A stretch of 64,000 bases of DNA from Trifolium pratense. Its lineage: Eukaryota; Streptophyta; Magnoliopsida; Fabales; Fabaceae. Below, in pieces: positions 1 to 12,101 of this stretch. The stretch spans positions 49,216,015 to 49,280,014 of the forward strand of contig NC_060060.1 in assembly GCF_020283565.1 (NCBI RefSeq), written 5' to 3'. Each line of letters begins with the position of its first letter. The first letter of the stretch is position 1. Under the pieces are notes generated by a model. That model saw only the letters and a program-made list of their open reading frames with translations, made no database searches and was not told the origin of the DNA. The position numbers and the translations under genes are program-made.

Positions 1-900
1 AAATCAAATAGGTAAAACAAAAGTTGTTAAGTTCAGTCCCCTATTTTTTAGCAGATCAAACACACCATAATTTGTTTTGAAGTTTAGAAGAGGTGAAGGG
101 AGTTTTGAAATAAATGAAAATTAAAGTGGAAGGAATGAAGGGCGCTTCGAAAGGGGTTGGTTTTGTAGGTTTGTTTTTCTTTAAGATACGAAAGGAAAAA
201 AAAATTATATGCATTATTTATTTTAGGTGCATTTTGTTCCTCTCACAATTTAAAAAAAAAAATTGTTTTTTAATAAAAATAACTGCTTTCTTGTATTTAG
301 CACAGCAAAAACAATATTTTTTGACGGGAAAAATCAGTGTTTATGGCACTATATGGAGTATAAAAGGCAAATTTTGTAGGATTTTGGGGGACTTGGATAA
401 TTTCTCCATATCTAATTCATCATTTTCTAATACTTTAAAAATATACGAACTGTATGAAAAAAAATTGTTCCTAAATACAAACTTCTTTCATGCATTTAAT
501 ATTCTTTTTTCACAATTAATCCTAATTAATATTATTTCTTCCTTAACTCCTTGAGCTGCATCACTTGAAACAATATTTTCATCATTGTCTATAAAGTTTA
601 TACTTGTTGGAATACTTTGCTTGAAGTTGGGTCTTAGACTAAGCTTATTATCATGTCAAATTATACCCTTTCACTCTGAATATACTTTCCTTAACTCCTT
701 GAGCTGCATCAACCATAATTTCCACATGAGATTTTGTGGTTCTCATCTTAGTCATTAGGTTTTTGAAAAATTTGATTTCCTAAGTGAGGAAGAAGTTGTG
801 TTGGTGGGTTGTTTTGATAGAATTGTTTTTGGTTGACACACCATCCTAGAGAAAGATTTCATCTCATTAGGTAATTAGAAGAATTATTACCAATGTAACC
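1..900. other. AT-rich stretch, no gene recognised
   Basis: No open reading frame here resembles a protein I know; the 146-codon frame at 114-554 is low-complexity Phe/Lys/Ile translation of AT-rich DNA. A 24-bp segment occurs twice (541-564 and 689-712), which suggests a small internal duplication or two pieces of one degraded repeat. Confidence 0.5.
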
Positions 901-1170
901 TCAAGTATCATTAGGGGGAGATTTGGCCATGTTATTAGTGTTAGGAAATAATATATAGTGCTGAAGAAGAAAAATAAACAACAGTGTAATCAACAACACA
1001 AGAATATAACGTGAAAATTTCAAAATCGGAGAAAAACTACGGTCGTTGTCTAAACCGACAACCAGAAAATAAACATTGTGAAAATTGTTACAACACATAA
1101 ATTTCACTCTCAACCACCCCATGACCCCAGCACACCCACACTCTCCAAAATAAAGATTTTAACTACATCT
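901..1170 (+). mobile_element. possible Ty1/copia 3' end remnant (PPT plus start of LTR)
   Basis: A purine run (agggggagattt, about 912-923) is followed by a TG-starting AT-rich stretch. It contains a segment (about 1007-1090) that resembles the transcribed part of copia LTRs. No second LTR or target duplication was found. From 1171 to 1698 I see nothing beyond AT-rich DNA. Confidence 0.3.
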
Positions 1171-1698
1171 CACAATACTTTAATACAAGTTTTAGGCAAT
1201 GATATTGATGTTTTATGTAGGCTTCCTCAATATTTAAGTAGGTTTTGCAAGCGGAAATTATTGTTTAGCATGCAGTTGAATTGTTACCTGTAACTTTGAC
1301 AAATATTTGGCTCATTGCAATACTGAAAACGAGTTGTCAGTAAGTTCATGAAAATATTTGACAAATATTTGTAAACTATTTAGCTCATTAATAGAGTATT
1401 GGTCTTTGCTTTTTACTTTTACATTGAACATTTTTTTGTTTGTTTGATTTTGCAGAGTAAGTACAAGTGTGTGCAAGATCAATACGGCATATCGTGGGAG
1501 CTCTACTTAATGAGATTAGGCTTATTTGAAATACTACTTTGTAGTTTTATTTGTAATATGATTGTGATGGTGTGTTGGAAATATATCTTGTGGCATATTT
1601 TCTTTCAATAGATTGATTCACGTCGGAAATTTTTTGTGTGTAAATTAACAAGTTATGTATATAGAATTATTGAACAAGTTAAAATATTTTTTAATATG

Positions 1699-2154
1699 TG
1701 TTCTGGACTAGACTAATGCTAGTCCACCTAGACCTTCTCCAAGTCCACATGGCTTGCCTAACCACCTCCATGTCAGCATGGCACAACCTCTCCACCAAGA
1801 TAGGGTAAAATTACTACTCTACCCACTATCTAAGGGTAATATCTTGGCAGTCCCTCTTAATGGGCCTTGGCTAGTCCAGCCCACTAAGAGGACCTTTGGC
1901 CCAGAGCTGGGGGCTATAAATACTCTCCCTCATGGGAGAGCAAGGTAGAACACTATTCATTATCATAATTACTCTATCTCTCTAACTTCTCTCTAGTATC
2001 TCTTTTGCTCTCTATTCCTTGTCTGACTTTGGCATCGGAGCACCTGCAGGTACAACCCCCCCCTCCGTGGACCATCTGCTCGGATTGCTGCCTACCACCT
2101 GCTCAACGGATTTCCAGCTGGCCTTCTACCTGTTCTGATCAACAGTTAAGATCA
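1699..2154 (+). repeat. 5' LTR of the Tat element
   Basis: 456 bp, starts TG and ends CA. By eye it matches the 3' LTR at 12351-12806 base for base. A TATA box lies at 1915-1922 and a CT-rich stretch follows it. The short ORF at 1754-1948 lies wholly inside the LTR, recurs in the 3' LTR and is not a gene. Confidence 0.95.
1915..1922 (+). promoter_or_regulatory. LTR TATA box (TATAAATA)
   Basis: TATAAATA within the 5' LTR, about 240 bp before the LTR end, as expected for the U3 promoter. Transcription would start near 1945-1955 and run through gag-pol. The same motif in the 3' LTR is at 12567-12574. Confidence 0.75.
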
Positions 2155-2155
2155 G

Positions 2156-2173
2156 TGGCGCCGACTGTGGGGA
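2156..2173 (+). other. primer-binding site
   Basis: TGGCGCCGACTGTGGGGA begins one base after the 5' LTR. It is the minus-strand priming site. The TGGCGCCG start resembles the tRNA-Asp-type sites of Tat/Athila elements; the exact primer tRNA is inference. Confidence 0.8.
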
Positions 2174-2243
2174 TCTGAGTTCTCCCCTTCTTTATTTCGA
2201 GCAAGAAAACCAAAGAACAAAACCAATCAATCACTTTTTCATC

Positions 2244-5200
2244 ATGGCCAGTTCATCTCATTTCAACAATGACGTTGAGGACGCTGCTCCTCCATCTTCT
2301 CCCCGTCTGTCTCCTGTTCTCATCACTGACCTCCAGGCCCTCCCCGAGTCAGACCCTAGAGACGGGCAGGAAACTTCCTGGACCTCTGAGGATGGCGACT
2401 TGGTCGTCTTGACTGAGAAGCAGGCAGGGAAGCGCCCCTAGTCCGAGCAGGGCAAATCAGCAGAGACCGACTTGTCCGCTGCTTCAGTTACCAATGCTGA
2501 ACTAGCAACACTCATTGCTGCCCTGAAGCAAACCACCGAAGCTCTCCAAGGCCAGAATCGCCGAATGGACGAGCAGAATCTGAGACTCGATCGCTTGGAA
2601 AGGAATCAGCGACTCTCAAGGAACAACTCTCCCCCGAGGAGAACTCCTACTTCTCAATCCTCTCCTCGTCAGGAAACTGTCAGACAACGACGACCTGCCC
2701 TTGAGAGGATTGAGCAACCTGGCAGGAAAAGAGACCATGTCTCCCCTCCCCGCGAGGGTATATCTTCTCCAAATGTGAAAAAAGGAAAAATTGTGGACCG
2801 AACACCTCCTCGTCGTCATTCTCCCCAGGGACTCAGCTTGATGACCAAACAAGGGCAGCCAGTAAGCCGCAGCCATCACACTGACCAATTCTCCAGGAGC
2901 CCAACTCCTGATCGTGAAGGCTCACCTCCCCTAAACTCACAAGAGAGTGACGAGGAAGATCCCCGCTGCCCTTTATCTCACGACATCCTTCAAGCACCCG
3001 TTCCAAAGGGATGTGAGCGACCACCCCCTCTCCCAGCTTATGATGGACTTACTGACCCAGATGAACACATCGCATCAGTCAATGCTACCCTGAACTTCTT
3101 AAGGGTCAGCGGAGCAATTAGATGCAGAATCTTCCCAACCACACTAAGAAAGGGAGCTATGGCCTGGTACCACAGCCTAGTTCCTCGCTCCGTTATCTCA
3201 TGGATGGATCTGACCGACCAATTCTGCAGGCACTTCACTGCTTCCCGTAAGCAGCCAAAGACTGAAGCAGTCCTGGACGCAATCTTCCAAGCTGATAATG
3301 AATCTCTCCGCAGTTTCATAGAGAGGTTCAACAAGGAAGCCGTCCAGGTAGAAACAACTGATGACATGAAGAAATACCTGCTACAAAGGGGCCTTAGGCC
3401 AAATAGTGACTTTGCAAGAGCCGTGGGAATTGAAAAACCACGCACCTTTAGCGACCTCCTCCTTAAATCTCAAGCCTACATCCAATATGAGGAACAACAA
3501 GCTGCAGATGCTGCCCGTTATGGGCGAGCAGGAAACAACCAGCCTGCTCCTCATTCAAATGCTGAACAGTCCAGCCGAGGAGGAGGAAGACGAAGAGGCG
3601 AAAGGCCTAGAGAACCCCGTGGACCTCCCAGCACTTTCAGCAACTATACTCCCCTTAGTAAAACTCGGGAAGAAATTTGGAAAGAGTGCAACTCAGCTGA
3701 GTTCACTAGAGCAGGAATTAAATTTCCAAGACAACAACCCACAAAGCCTGGCCAAGACAAGAGCAAATACTGCAAGTACCACAAAGGTTACGGCCATCTG
3801 ACTGACGACTGCATCCAATTGAAGGATGCCATTGAAATTTTGATTAGAAATGGGCAAATCAAACAATACGTGAAGAGGGGCAATGCTCCCCGGGCAGAAG
3901 CTGCTGAGACCAGCAACACTGAAGAAGCTGCACCAGAAAAATCCGGGCACAAGCCAGTTGCCCTTGCCATCTCCAGACCTGAAGACTTCTTTGTCCCTGA
4001 CTACTTGGACGACACCTATGTTGCTCCCACACTGAACAAATGGGACGCACTTGCCCAAGCTATGGTTATCTCTGGTGGAGGTTTTGACAAACAGACTGTG
4101 GGATCCATCAAGAGAAAGTTTGAAGAATTGATAGATGGCTCCTCCAACCTGAGCGCAACTTTAGATAAACCGAAAGGGCAATCAAAGCCCTTAGCCTTCT
4201 ATATGGAAGAGCTGCCCGGTGGAACTGCAAACTCCCAGATACCCCTGCTCATCAGAGTGGACATGGCAAATATGGACGTCCGCAGGGTACTGGTCGACCA
4301 AGGAAGCTCCTGTGATATCATGTATTCCCAACTTTTCAAGACTCTGCAACTAGATGAAACCTACCTCACTCCTTATTTTGGATCTGATCTCTCCGGATTT
4401 AACGGAGCAACAACTAAGCCATGGGGCTATGTAGACCTGCTAGTCACCGTTGGCTCTGAAGAAACCTCAAAGACCATCAAAGTGAAATTCCTGGTAGTAG
4501 ACTGCCCTTCTCTCTACCAGTGCATCCTGGGCCGGACAGCTATTGCTGACTTAATGGCTGTCCCTTCAACTGCCCACCTCAAGATGAAGTATTATACTCA
4601 TAAAGGCCAAGTTGCGACACTGCATGGAGACATTGAAGCTGCAAGGAGAGTCTTCAATGCGTCCTCCAAAGGAAATGAATATATCGGGCAGCTCCCCGAG
4701 TCCAAGAAGTCCAAGGCAACAACTTCCCTGCCCTTGCCAGAAATCAGCTCCATCGACCTCGACAGCCGCTTTTCCAAACAGGAAAACAAAGATGAGAAGA
4801 AGCTCCGCAAGGAGAAGAAGGAAGACGACGAGGCAAGCCAAGAGCACCGTCGTCCGGTTCCAGACGGGGAGTTCGAGCTGATGCCCTTCGGAGAAGACCC
4901 GAGCAGGGCAGTGAAGATTGGGACTGGGCTCCCCGAACTTGCTAGGAAGCAACTTGAAGCCTGCTTGAAGGAAAATGCTGATCTGTTCGCCTGGCATGCT
5001 TCCGAGATGCCCGGCTTGGACCCCAACGTAGCATGTCACCAGCTGACTATTGATCCCACTGCACTTCCCATTGTACAACGTAGGCGTAGGCAGTCTCCTG
5101 AGAAATCGGAGGCTGCAGAAAAATGTGTAAAAGACCTCTTAGAGGCAAATTTCATTTCGGAGGCCAGGTATACAACCTGGCTGTCCAACGTTGTACTCGT

Positions 5201-8066
5201 CAAAAAATCTAATGGAAAGTGGAGGATGTGTTGCGACTATACCGATCTTAACAGGGCTTGCCCTAAAGACTCTTATCCCTTACCTTGCATTGATAGACTT
5301 GTTGATAATTCTTCTGGCTTTAAATTATTGTCTTTTATGGATGCTTATTCAGGTTATAACCAAATTCCAATGGCAGTAGCAGATAGAGAAAAAACAGCTT
5401 TCATGACTGAGTCGGGCAACTATTACTACAACGTAATGCCCTTCGGTCTCAAAAATGCAGGAGCTACATACCAGCGAATGATGAACAAAGTCTTCCGAGG
5501 GCAAATAGGAGACATGCTCGAGGTATACATGGACGACATGATCGTAAAATCCCCCGAGGAGCTCGACCATGTCGTGCACCTTCGAAAGGTGTTCGAGCAG
5601 GCCAGGAAATACAACATGAGATTCAATCCAGAGAAGTGCACTTTCGGGGTCCGAGCAGGAAAATTCCTGGGGTTTTACCTAACCGAGCGAGGAATTGAAG
5701 CCAATCCTGACAAGTGCAGAGCTTTTGCTGAGCTCCCCACTCCGAGCGATAAGAAGTCCATACAAACTCTTAATGGAATGCTAACATCGCTTTCCAGATT
5801 TGTATCCAAATCAGCACAACATGCACTTCCCTTTTTCAAATTACTAAAGAAAGAAGCAGTCTTCGAATGGACAGATGAGTGCGAGCAAGCTCTCCAACAT
5901 CTGAAAAAGGCCTTATCAGAGCCACCTGTCCTTTCACGACCAAGTGACGAGGAGGTATTATACCTGTACCTTTCCGTCGCCTCAGAGGCTGTAAGTGCAG
6001 CTCTTATTCGTGAGACAAACGAAGGACAGAAACCAGTATACTTTACGAGCAAAGCCTTGCAGGGTCCTGAACTAAGATACCAACAAATTGAAAAAATAGC
6101 CCTTGCACTAGTTTATGCTGCGAGGAGACTAAGACATTATTTCTTGGCTCATACAATTGTAGTCCGAACAGACCAACCAATCAAATCCTTGCTTGACCGA
6201 CCAGATATGGCGGGCAGGATGCTCAAATGGTCCCTCGAACTCTCAGAATTCGACATTCGTTACGAAAGCAGAAAAGCTCTAAAAGCCCAAGTCCTAGCTG
6301 ACTTCGTCGCAGAGATGACGAGCTCCTCCCCTGCAGTGGACGGAGCAGATAAATGGACAATCTTTGTGGACGGAGCATCAAGCGCCACAGGAGCAGGTGC
6401 AGGCATCATTCTTGAAAATGAGAATGGCTTACTGATCGAGGTGTCCCTAGCACTATCCTTCCCAACGTCAAACAACCAAGCAGAATATGAAGCATTCCTC
6501 GCTGGACTACGTTTGGCCGAGGACGTGCAAGCCAAGGAGATAAAAATCTACACAGATTCGCAACTGGTCGCCTCACAGGTGCTAGGAGAGTATCAGACCA
6601 AGAATGATAACCTCTCTGAATACCTAGTGCTAGTAAAGGAAAAGATCACCAAGTTCAACTCTGTTGAAATATTACATGTTCCCCGCGAGCATAACAAAAG
6701 GGCAGATATCCTGTCCAAGCTGGCAAGTACAAAAAGGAAGGGCGGAAACAAATCTGTCATCCAAGAGATACTCCCTCGACCAAGCATAGAAAAACCAAGC
6801 AAGGTTGTGGACATAAATGTCATTGGCGACAAAGACTGCTGGATGACTCCAGTATACAACTTCCTCGAGCACGGAACTCTCCCTGACGACCAGAAACAAG
6901 CAGCTATAGTCAGACGAAGAGCCTGCTCCTATGTCATCCTTGATGGAAAGTTATACAGGAGAGGATTTTCCATTCCTCTCCTAAAATGTGTGGACGAGGA
7001 CACAGCAGATTACATCTTGCGCGAAGTCCATGAGGGCATTAACGCCCAACATCTGGGAGGAAGGTCACTGACCAGGAAAGCTCTACGAGCAGGGTACTAT
7101 TGGCCTACTATGCAACAGGACGCCAAAGACCACGTAAAAAAATGTGACAAATGCCAAAGGCATGGGGATATGCACTTAGCTCCCCCTCGAGAACTAAAAT
7201 CTTTATCTTCCCCCTGGCCCTTCGCCTGGTGGGGCATGGACTTACTTGGTCCTTTCACCAAAGGACTTTATCAAAATCGTTACTTAATAGTAGCAGTGGA
7301 CTACTTCACAAAGTGGGTGGAAGCCGAACCCCTCTCCGACATAACGTCGCTCAGAATCCTGCGCTTCTTCAAAAGAAATGTGCTAGCTAGATTCGGAATA
7401 CCACAGGTGGTAGTCACAGACAACGGAACACAGTTTACAGACAAAGATTTTCAAGCATTCCTTGTTGCCCTGGGCACCAAGCAACACTTCACATCGGTTG
7501 AGCACCCCCAAACCAACGGGCAAGCTGAAGCAGCCAACAGAGTAATCCTAAGAGGGTTACGAAGAAGACTTGACCATAACAAAAAGAAATGGGTCGAAGA
7601 GCTTGACAATGTACTCTGGGCCTATCGAACAACCCCACACTCCACAACCGGAGAGACCCCATTCCGAATGGTATATGGAACGGAGGCAGTTATCCCCGTA
7701 GAAATTGGGGAACCATCTCGTCGGACTGAGCAACCTCTAGACGAGGAGCAAAATGACGAGGCACTTCGAGAGGAGCTTGACCTCGTCGAAGAAATTCGAA
7801 CGGGAGCTTCCTTAAAAGAGGCCACCCTGAAGCAGAAAATAGCTGCCCGTCATGACACCAAAGTCATCAAAAGAGAATTCGAGGTGGGCAGCCTCGTCCT
7901 AAGACGCAATGCAGACTCCCAGGATAGCAAACTTGCACCCAATTGGGAAGGACCATACCGCGTCATTGACAAAACAGAAAATGGTGCATACTATCTCGAG
8001 GACCTTCGAGGAAAGAAACTTCCTCGACCTTGGAATGCCCAGAAATTGAAACAATATTACAGCTAA
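2244..8066 (+). CDS. gag-pol polyprotein of the Tat element, one in-frame TAG
   Basis: The only good start is ATG 2244, in the same frame as the long ORF that runs to TAA 8066. A single TAG at 2439-2441 stops translation after 65 codons; downstream the frame is open for over 1,860 codons. Counting residues from 2472: retrotransposon gag domain about 205-315; CCHC-like knuckle with spacing C-x2-H-x4-H-x4-C at 434-447; aspartic protease with D609 in a DQGSS motif; reverse transcriptase with YMDD at 1019-1022; RNase H; a second archaeal-type RNase H starting near W1295 (FVDG); integrase HHCC zinc finger from H1520 to about C1561, DDE core about 1585-1690; GPYRV near 1825. No chromodomain. The TAG may be a CAG-to-TAG change. 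Otherwise the product could still supply all enzymes for copying and integration if read through or started downstream. Confidence 0.93.
2439..2441 (+). other. in-frame amber codon in gag leader
   Basis: The codon series is ...CGC CCC TAG TCC GAG CAG..., so TAG replaces one sense codon and the same frame continues. A C-to-T change in CAG (a CHG methylation context) would explain it. Programmed readthrough cannot be excluded from sequence alone. Confidence 0.85.
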
Positions 8067-8422
8067 GTTATTGCCACACCAAAAAAGGCTGCTCGCACTT
8101 CAGAACACAACGAATCGAGCACCTTAAACAACGGAGGGCACCATGGCACACGTGCTCATCTAAAAATCATAGCAGGGGAACTAATTCACCATAAGGGAAA
8201 TGGAACTCCTGCTAGACGAGGATAACTCTCGAAACGAGCCCATCGTCCCCGTGCCACGACCTAGCACCCAGCTCGCGATGGGAGGTTCAGGTTGCGAAGA
8301 AAGGTACACTAGCGTGCTCGTATTCGCGTAACTTAGAAACAACTCTAAGTGCTTATACAGTTCCCTAAACTGTTTAAGTCAAAACAGAGGAGACTAGCCT
8401 CAATAAAACATGCTCAATATCA

Positions 8423-8850
8423 AGCAGGGGAAACCTCCCCGGCAAAATAACAACGAGCGCAGCATTCATACATGCAAAAATATGATAAGTATACAAAACA
8501 GGCATAAAAATAAACAGGCAAAACTTAGCACACCAACTTGCTCGAATGAGCATACCACCATGCCCAGACGAGCACCTTACTAACGGGGAGTAAACTCCCC
8601 GGCACGAAAGTTTTAACAGCAAAATTTCGTTAAGTTTAAAATGGGGACAAGCTCCCCGGCTCAGATTTTGAGCAAGAAATTAGCATAAAATTTGGCTAAG
8701 TTAAAGGTAGGGACCAGACCTCCCCGGTTGAAATTTTAACAACAAAATTTCATCAAAAATTTTCTAAGTTATTAGACGGGGAGGCTCCCCAGTTGAAATT
8801 TTAGACAACAAATTTTCGTAAAATTTTCTAAGTTAGAAAAGGGGAAACAT
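8423..8850. repeat. hairpin tandem repeats downstream of pol
   Basis: Five or six imperfect units about 66 bp apart, each with a short palindrome of the type CGGGGAG-n-CTCCCCGG (near 8427, 8584, 8643, 8709 and 8776). The spacer carries AAATTTT and TCTAAGTTA words. The same family recurs at 11250-11560 on the other side of the antisense gene body. Tandem repeats in this 3' region are known for Tat-clade elements. From 8067 to 8422 no gene is seen. Confidence 0.8.
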
Positions 8851-9054
8851 ACATGCGAGCAGGTATAGACGAGCAGCTATAAACAAGCACAGATAAATAA
8901 AACGGGCACCTGCCCTGAATTGTCATAAAAATCAAACGGGGACAAAAGCCCACTTGTTCCAAAATTACAAACCATGGCTCAAAGGCCCCAAAAATTCAAA
9001 GAGACAAAATAAATTACAATAGAAAGGAAATTACAATAGAAAGGCCGGGGACAT

Positions 9055-11082
9055 CTACTCCTCGCACCTATCTTCCTGCTCGTGCCCGTCACCATGCTCG
9101 TCTTCATGACCCTCCTCGAACGCCACCTCAACATCATCCTCCTCTTCATCAGAGTCGGCCAGACCAGCCGGGATAACAATCTGCCCATCCTTGACCTGCC
9201 CGTTCACATGCATTCCCTGGGTCACCAACTCCACGTCAGGATTAAGACACTTGATTTGCTGCACGGCATTCTCAAAGGCGTACTCGGTGCCCTCTACAAA
9301 GTCATGGGACAGCTGAGCAATCACCTTGACCAAGTCTGCTCGGGTGGTCAACCCCTCGGCAGCCTTGTGCTCGTTCTCGCCCGGCGCCATGGTAGCATTA
9401 AGCCTTTCAATTTCAGCTCGAGCAGCATCCAACTCCTCTCCCCTTTTACGATGCTCGTCCAGCTGGTCACCCCAGCGTTTTTGCTTCTCCTTGAGGTCAT
9501 CCACAACAATTTTGAGTTGGTTGATCCGACCTTTGGCCCGCTCGTGCTTGACCTGGGCAGTGTTCAGCTGCTCGAGTAAGGATTCCCGCTCGTCACCAAG
9601 GACAAGGGAGCTCGAGACCATTCGCACCATAGCAGCCATGTCCCGAGCATGCTGCTGCCTACGGACCTCTGGTTCCTGGTCAAGAATAGCAGTCCTTTCA
9701 GCTTCAAAGACCTCCGGAGGAAACTTCTCAAAAAATCTGTCCACGGTAAAGCACCGAGGAACAGGAAACTTGCTGCATGCACCCATGCCCGCCTCCTCAA
9801 CCGGGGGATCGTCTTCTCTTGTCCTCTTCGCTGGAGGAGGCCGGGGAGCTGAGGTGGGGGTGCCCGAACCACCAACCGAGGTCCCAATAACCTGCACGGA
9901 AGGGGTCCCCGGCCTCACTTCCTGGGAAGCTCTAGCAACAATCTTCTTTTTTCCTCGGCCAGACCTGCTCGCCTTCTCATCCTGCTTGGCCTTCAACATG
10001 CGCTCGGCAATAGTTTCCATTTCGTCTGCAAACAAATGACGAGCAAGTTAGTAAAAGACGAGGAATACATACAATAATAACAGAAATTCTTCTAAGTTAA
10101 AAAGAAAGGAAACAATACCCAAACATAATTTGACCTCCCCGGCATTTCTGCACTTGAGGAGGGTCCTAGTATTAATAAGACGAGGAGAGGCCTTAGGCAC
10201 CCCGTGTTCATCTCTTATGGTAACTCCCTTACGAGTCGTCCAGACCCCGGGAGTAAAACCGGCCACAAAGGCCTTCAAGTCCTCGAAGGCAGCCATGTCC
10301 TCGGGAGACAAATCTGCGTCCCGGGTTGTATATTCCTTAGGCTCCTTCTGGAAGTGGGTGTACGACCAGCTTAACGGGAACTTAGGAACTGCCCGAACTA
10401 TAACTTGCCCGTTGGCATCCTTACGAGCAACACCTTGCTCGTCCCTATCTTCCTCCAGCTCCGTTAAACTCTCCCGGGCAGATGGAGACTCTGGCCGGAC
10501 GACATAGTACCTCTCCTTGAAATCCTTGACGGAATCCACAAACATCTTAAAGAGTTTAACATCCTCGTGATGCTTCAACGAAACCCAATTTTGACGAGGT
10601 GCTCGTCCTACTTCCTTCGTCGGTTTGCGCTGAATCTTGAAGATCCTAAAGAAGAGGGGAAGGCTGGGACGAACACCTTTATATACGCAGAGGTGCTCGA
10701 ACGCCATTATAAATGACCAAGAGTTCGGGTGCAGCTGTGACGGAGCCACTTGCAAAGCTTTAAGAACACTGGCCGCAAAAGGGCTGAACGGCAGCCTAAG
10801 CCCCATCTCCTTGAAAACGAACTCATACATAGCGAAATCATGCCCGGCAAAAGACGAGCACACCCGTTCTGCCTCCCCGGGTAAACGGATCGACCAGTGT
10901 TGGGGCTCATTCGCTCTCCCCTGCTCGACCGTGGTATATAATCTAGGATCCTTGGGAGTAAGCGCCGAAGCTATTCCCCGGGGCTCAAGAGCAACCCAAT
11001 CCAATGCAGGATCAGTTATACAGTCGACCAGCGTATACTTCTCCGCACCCTGGCTTTCCACAACCTCCTCGGATTCTGACAT
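9055..11082 (-). CDS. antisense Transposase_28-type protein gene of the Tat element (spliced)
   Basis: Minus-strand gene between pol and the 3' LTR. Start ATG is 11082-11080. Coding exon 1 runs 11082-10119; the intron 10118-10026 (GTATTG...TTTGCAG) joins it in frame (phase 1) to 10025-9055, ending TAG. Together they give 644 codons. The first half (WSIRLPGE, the aromatic-rich FEHLCVYKGVRPSLPLFFRIF region) matches what I know as the putative gypsy-type transposon domain (PF04195). The second half is Lys/Arg-rich, then a predicted coiled coil (HERAKGRINQLKIVVDDLKE), then a very acidic tail. A leader intron and TATA box lie upstream (separate entries). Related antisense genes are known in Tat elements (gene 23 of Grande). 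Function is unknown; a DNA- or RNA-binding or structural role would be a guess. Confidence 0.85.
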
Positions 11083-11090
11083 TTTAAAAC

Positions 11091-11697
11091 CTGAAATGCA
11101 GTAAAAACAAAGTGAATTCGATGACCAAATCCACCCTTTCACCGCAATTCAAGTGAAAGGGCGCAAGATAGGACGAGGACGCTGTCCCCGACCAAAGCCA
11201 TTTTCAAATGGCAATCAAAAGCAAACCGAGGAGGGTAAGGCAGGCAAAAACGGGGAGGTAAGCTCCCCGGCACTAAGGTTGTATAACGAAATTTCCTCTA
11301 AACTTCTAAGTTAAAGACGGGGAGGTAAGCTCCCCGGCATGAAATTTAAACGACAAATTTCATGAGAATCCTTAAATCGAGGACGGGGAGGTAAGCTCCC
11401 CGGTTGAAATTTTAACAACAAATTATCAGCAAAATTCTCCAAGTTAAAAAAGGGGGAGATAGGCTCCCCGTCACTTAATAAACTATCCAAAGCTTGAAAC
11501 GGGGAGATAGGCTCCCCGTCACTAGTCGTCTAACCTAAAGTTTTAAAGGGGAAAGCCCCTCGGCACTAAATTCATATGGTGCCCGGCACATTCATCTTAA
11601 TATTCATACATTCATACAATCTTCATGAAAAAAAACGCCCAAAGCTGGGCAGAAACAACAAAAAATGGATCTAGAGAACAAAATTTGAAAGAATTAC
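11091..11697 (-). other. leader intron of the antisense gene
   Basis: Read on the minus strand, a CT-rich leader ends ATTCAAG, followed by the donor GTAATTC at 11697. The acceptor TGCATTTCAG ends at 11091, nine bases before the ATG. The 607-nt intron contains the hairpin tandem repeats. The non-coding first exon would be about 11780-11698. Both sites fit the plant consensus; use is predicted, not shown. Confidence 0.6.
11250..11560. repeat. hairpin tandem repeats in the antisense leader intron
   Basis: Units about 48-68 bp apart carry the palindrome CGGGGAGGTAAGCTCCCCGG or near forms (11251, 11319, 11383, about 11453, 11500 and 11547). The spacer after 11401 is nearly the same as that after 8725, so both arrays belong to one family. 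Confidence 0.85.
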
Positions 11698-11808
11698 CTT
11701 GAATATGAAGAAAATCTGAAGAACGATTTGACTAGTAAATTGGAACTTCAGAGAGATTCACAATTGAAGAGAGAGAGTGAAAAGTAAAAATGAAATTCAC
11801 TCTCCTCT

Positions 11809-11816
11809 ATTATATA
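11809..11816 (-). promoter_or_regulatory. TATA box of the antisense gene
   Basis: TATATAAT on the minus strand within CTATATAATAG, about 35 bp upstream of a CT-rich leader (11780-11698). It lies outside the 3' LTR, so the antisense gene appears to have its own promoter facing gag-pol. Confidence 0.55.
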
Positions 11817-12101
11817 GACCAAGCCAGGAAAGTGAAGAGACGCTTTGATCCAATGGTCCTTACACTCCCTCGTAAAAATCAAAGCAGTAAATGCACCCTT
11901 TCACATTCCCAACGAGTAAAGCTCCTCGAATTTCACTCGAGCAAGCCCTCAAGCAAAAGGGCTATATTTACAAAAACCTCCTCGTTGCTAACTTCTTAGG
12001 TGCAGCAACGAGCAACAAATGATATTATCTCTTCGTCATAGTCGCGAACAGGTATACTTCTCGTTGTTATCTCTTCGCCATGACAGCGAGCAATTAGAGA
12101 A

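Noticed and set aside
114..554. 146-codon open frame
   Set aside because: Low-complexity Phe/Ile/Lys translation of AT-rich DNA with no recognisable domain or codon bias.
1754..1948. 64-codon frame in both LTRs of the Tat element
   Set aside because: Lies over the U3 promoter and TATA box and simply recurs at 12406 because the LTRs are identical.
9326..10039. 237-codon plus-strand frame opposite the antisense gene
   Set aside because: Mirror frame of the minus-strand coding exon. The minus strand has the domain, coiled coil and splice signals.
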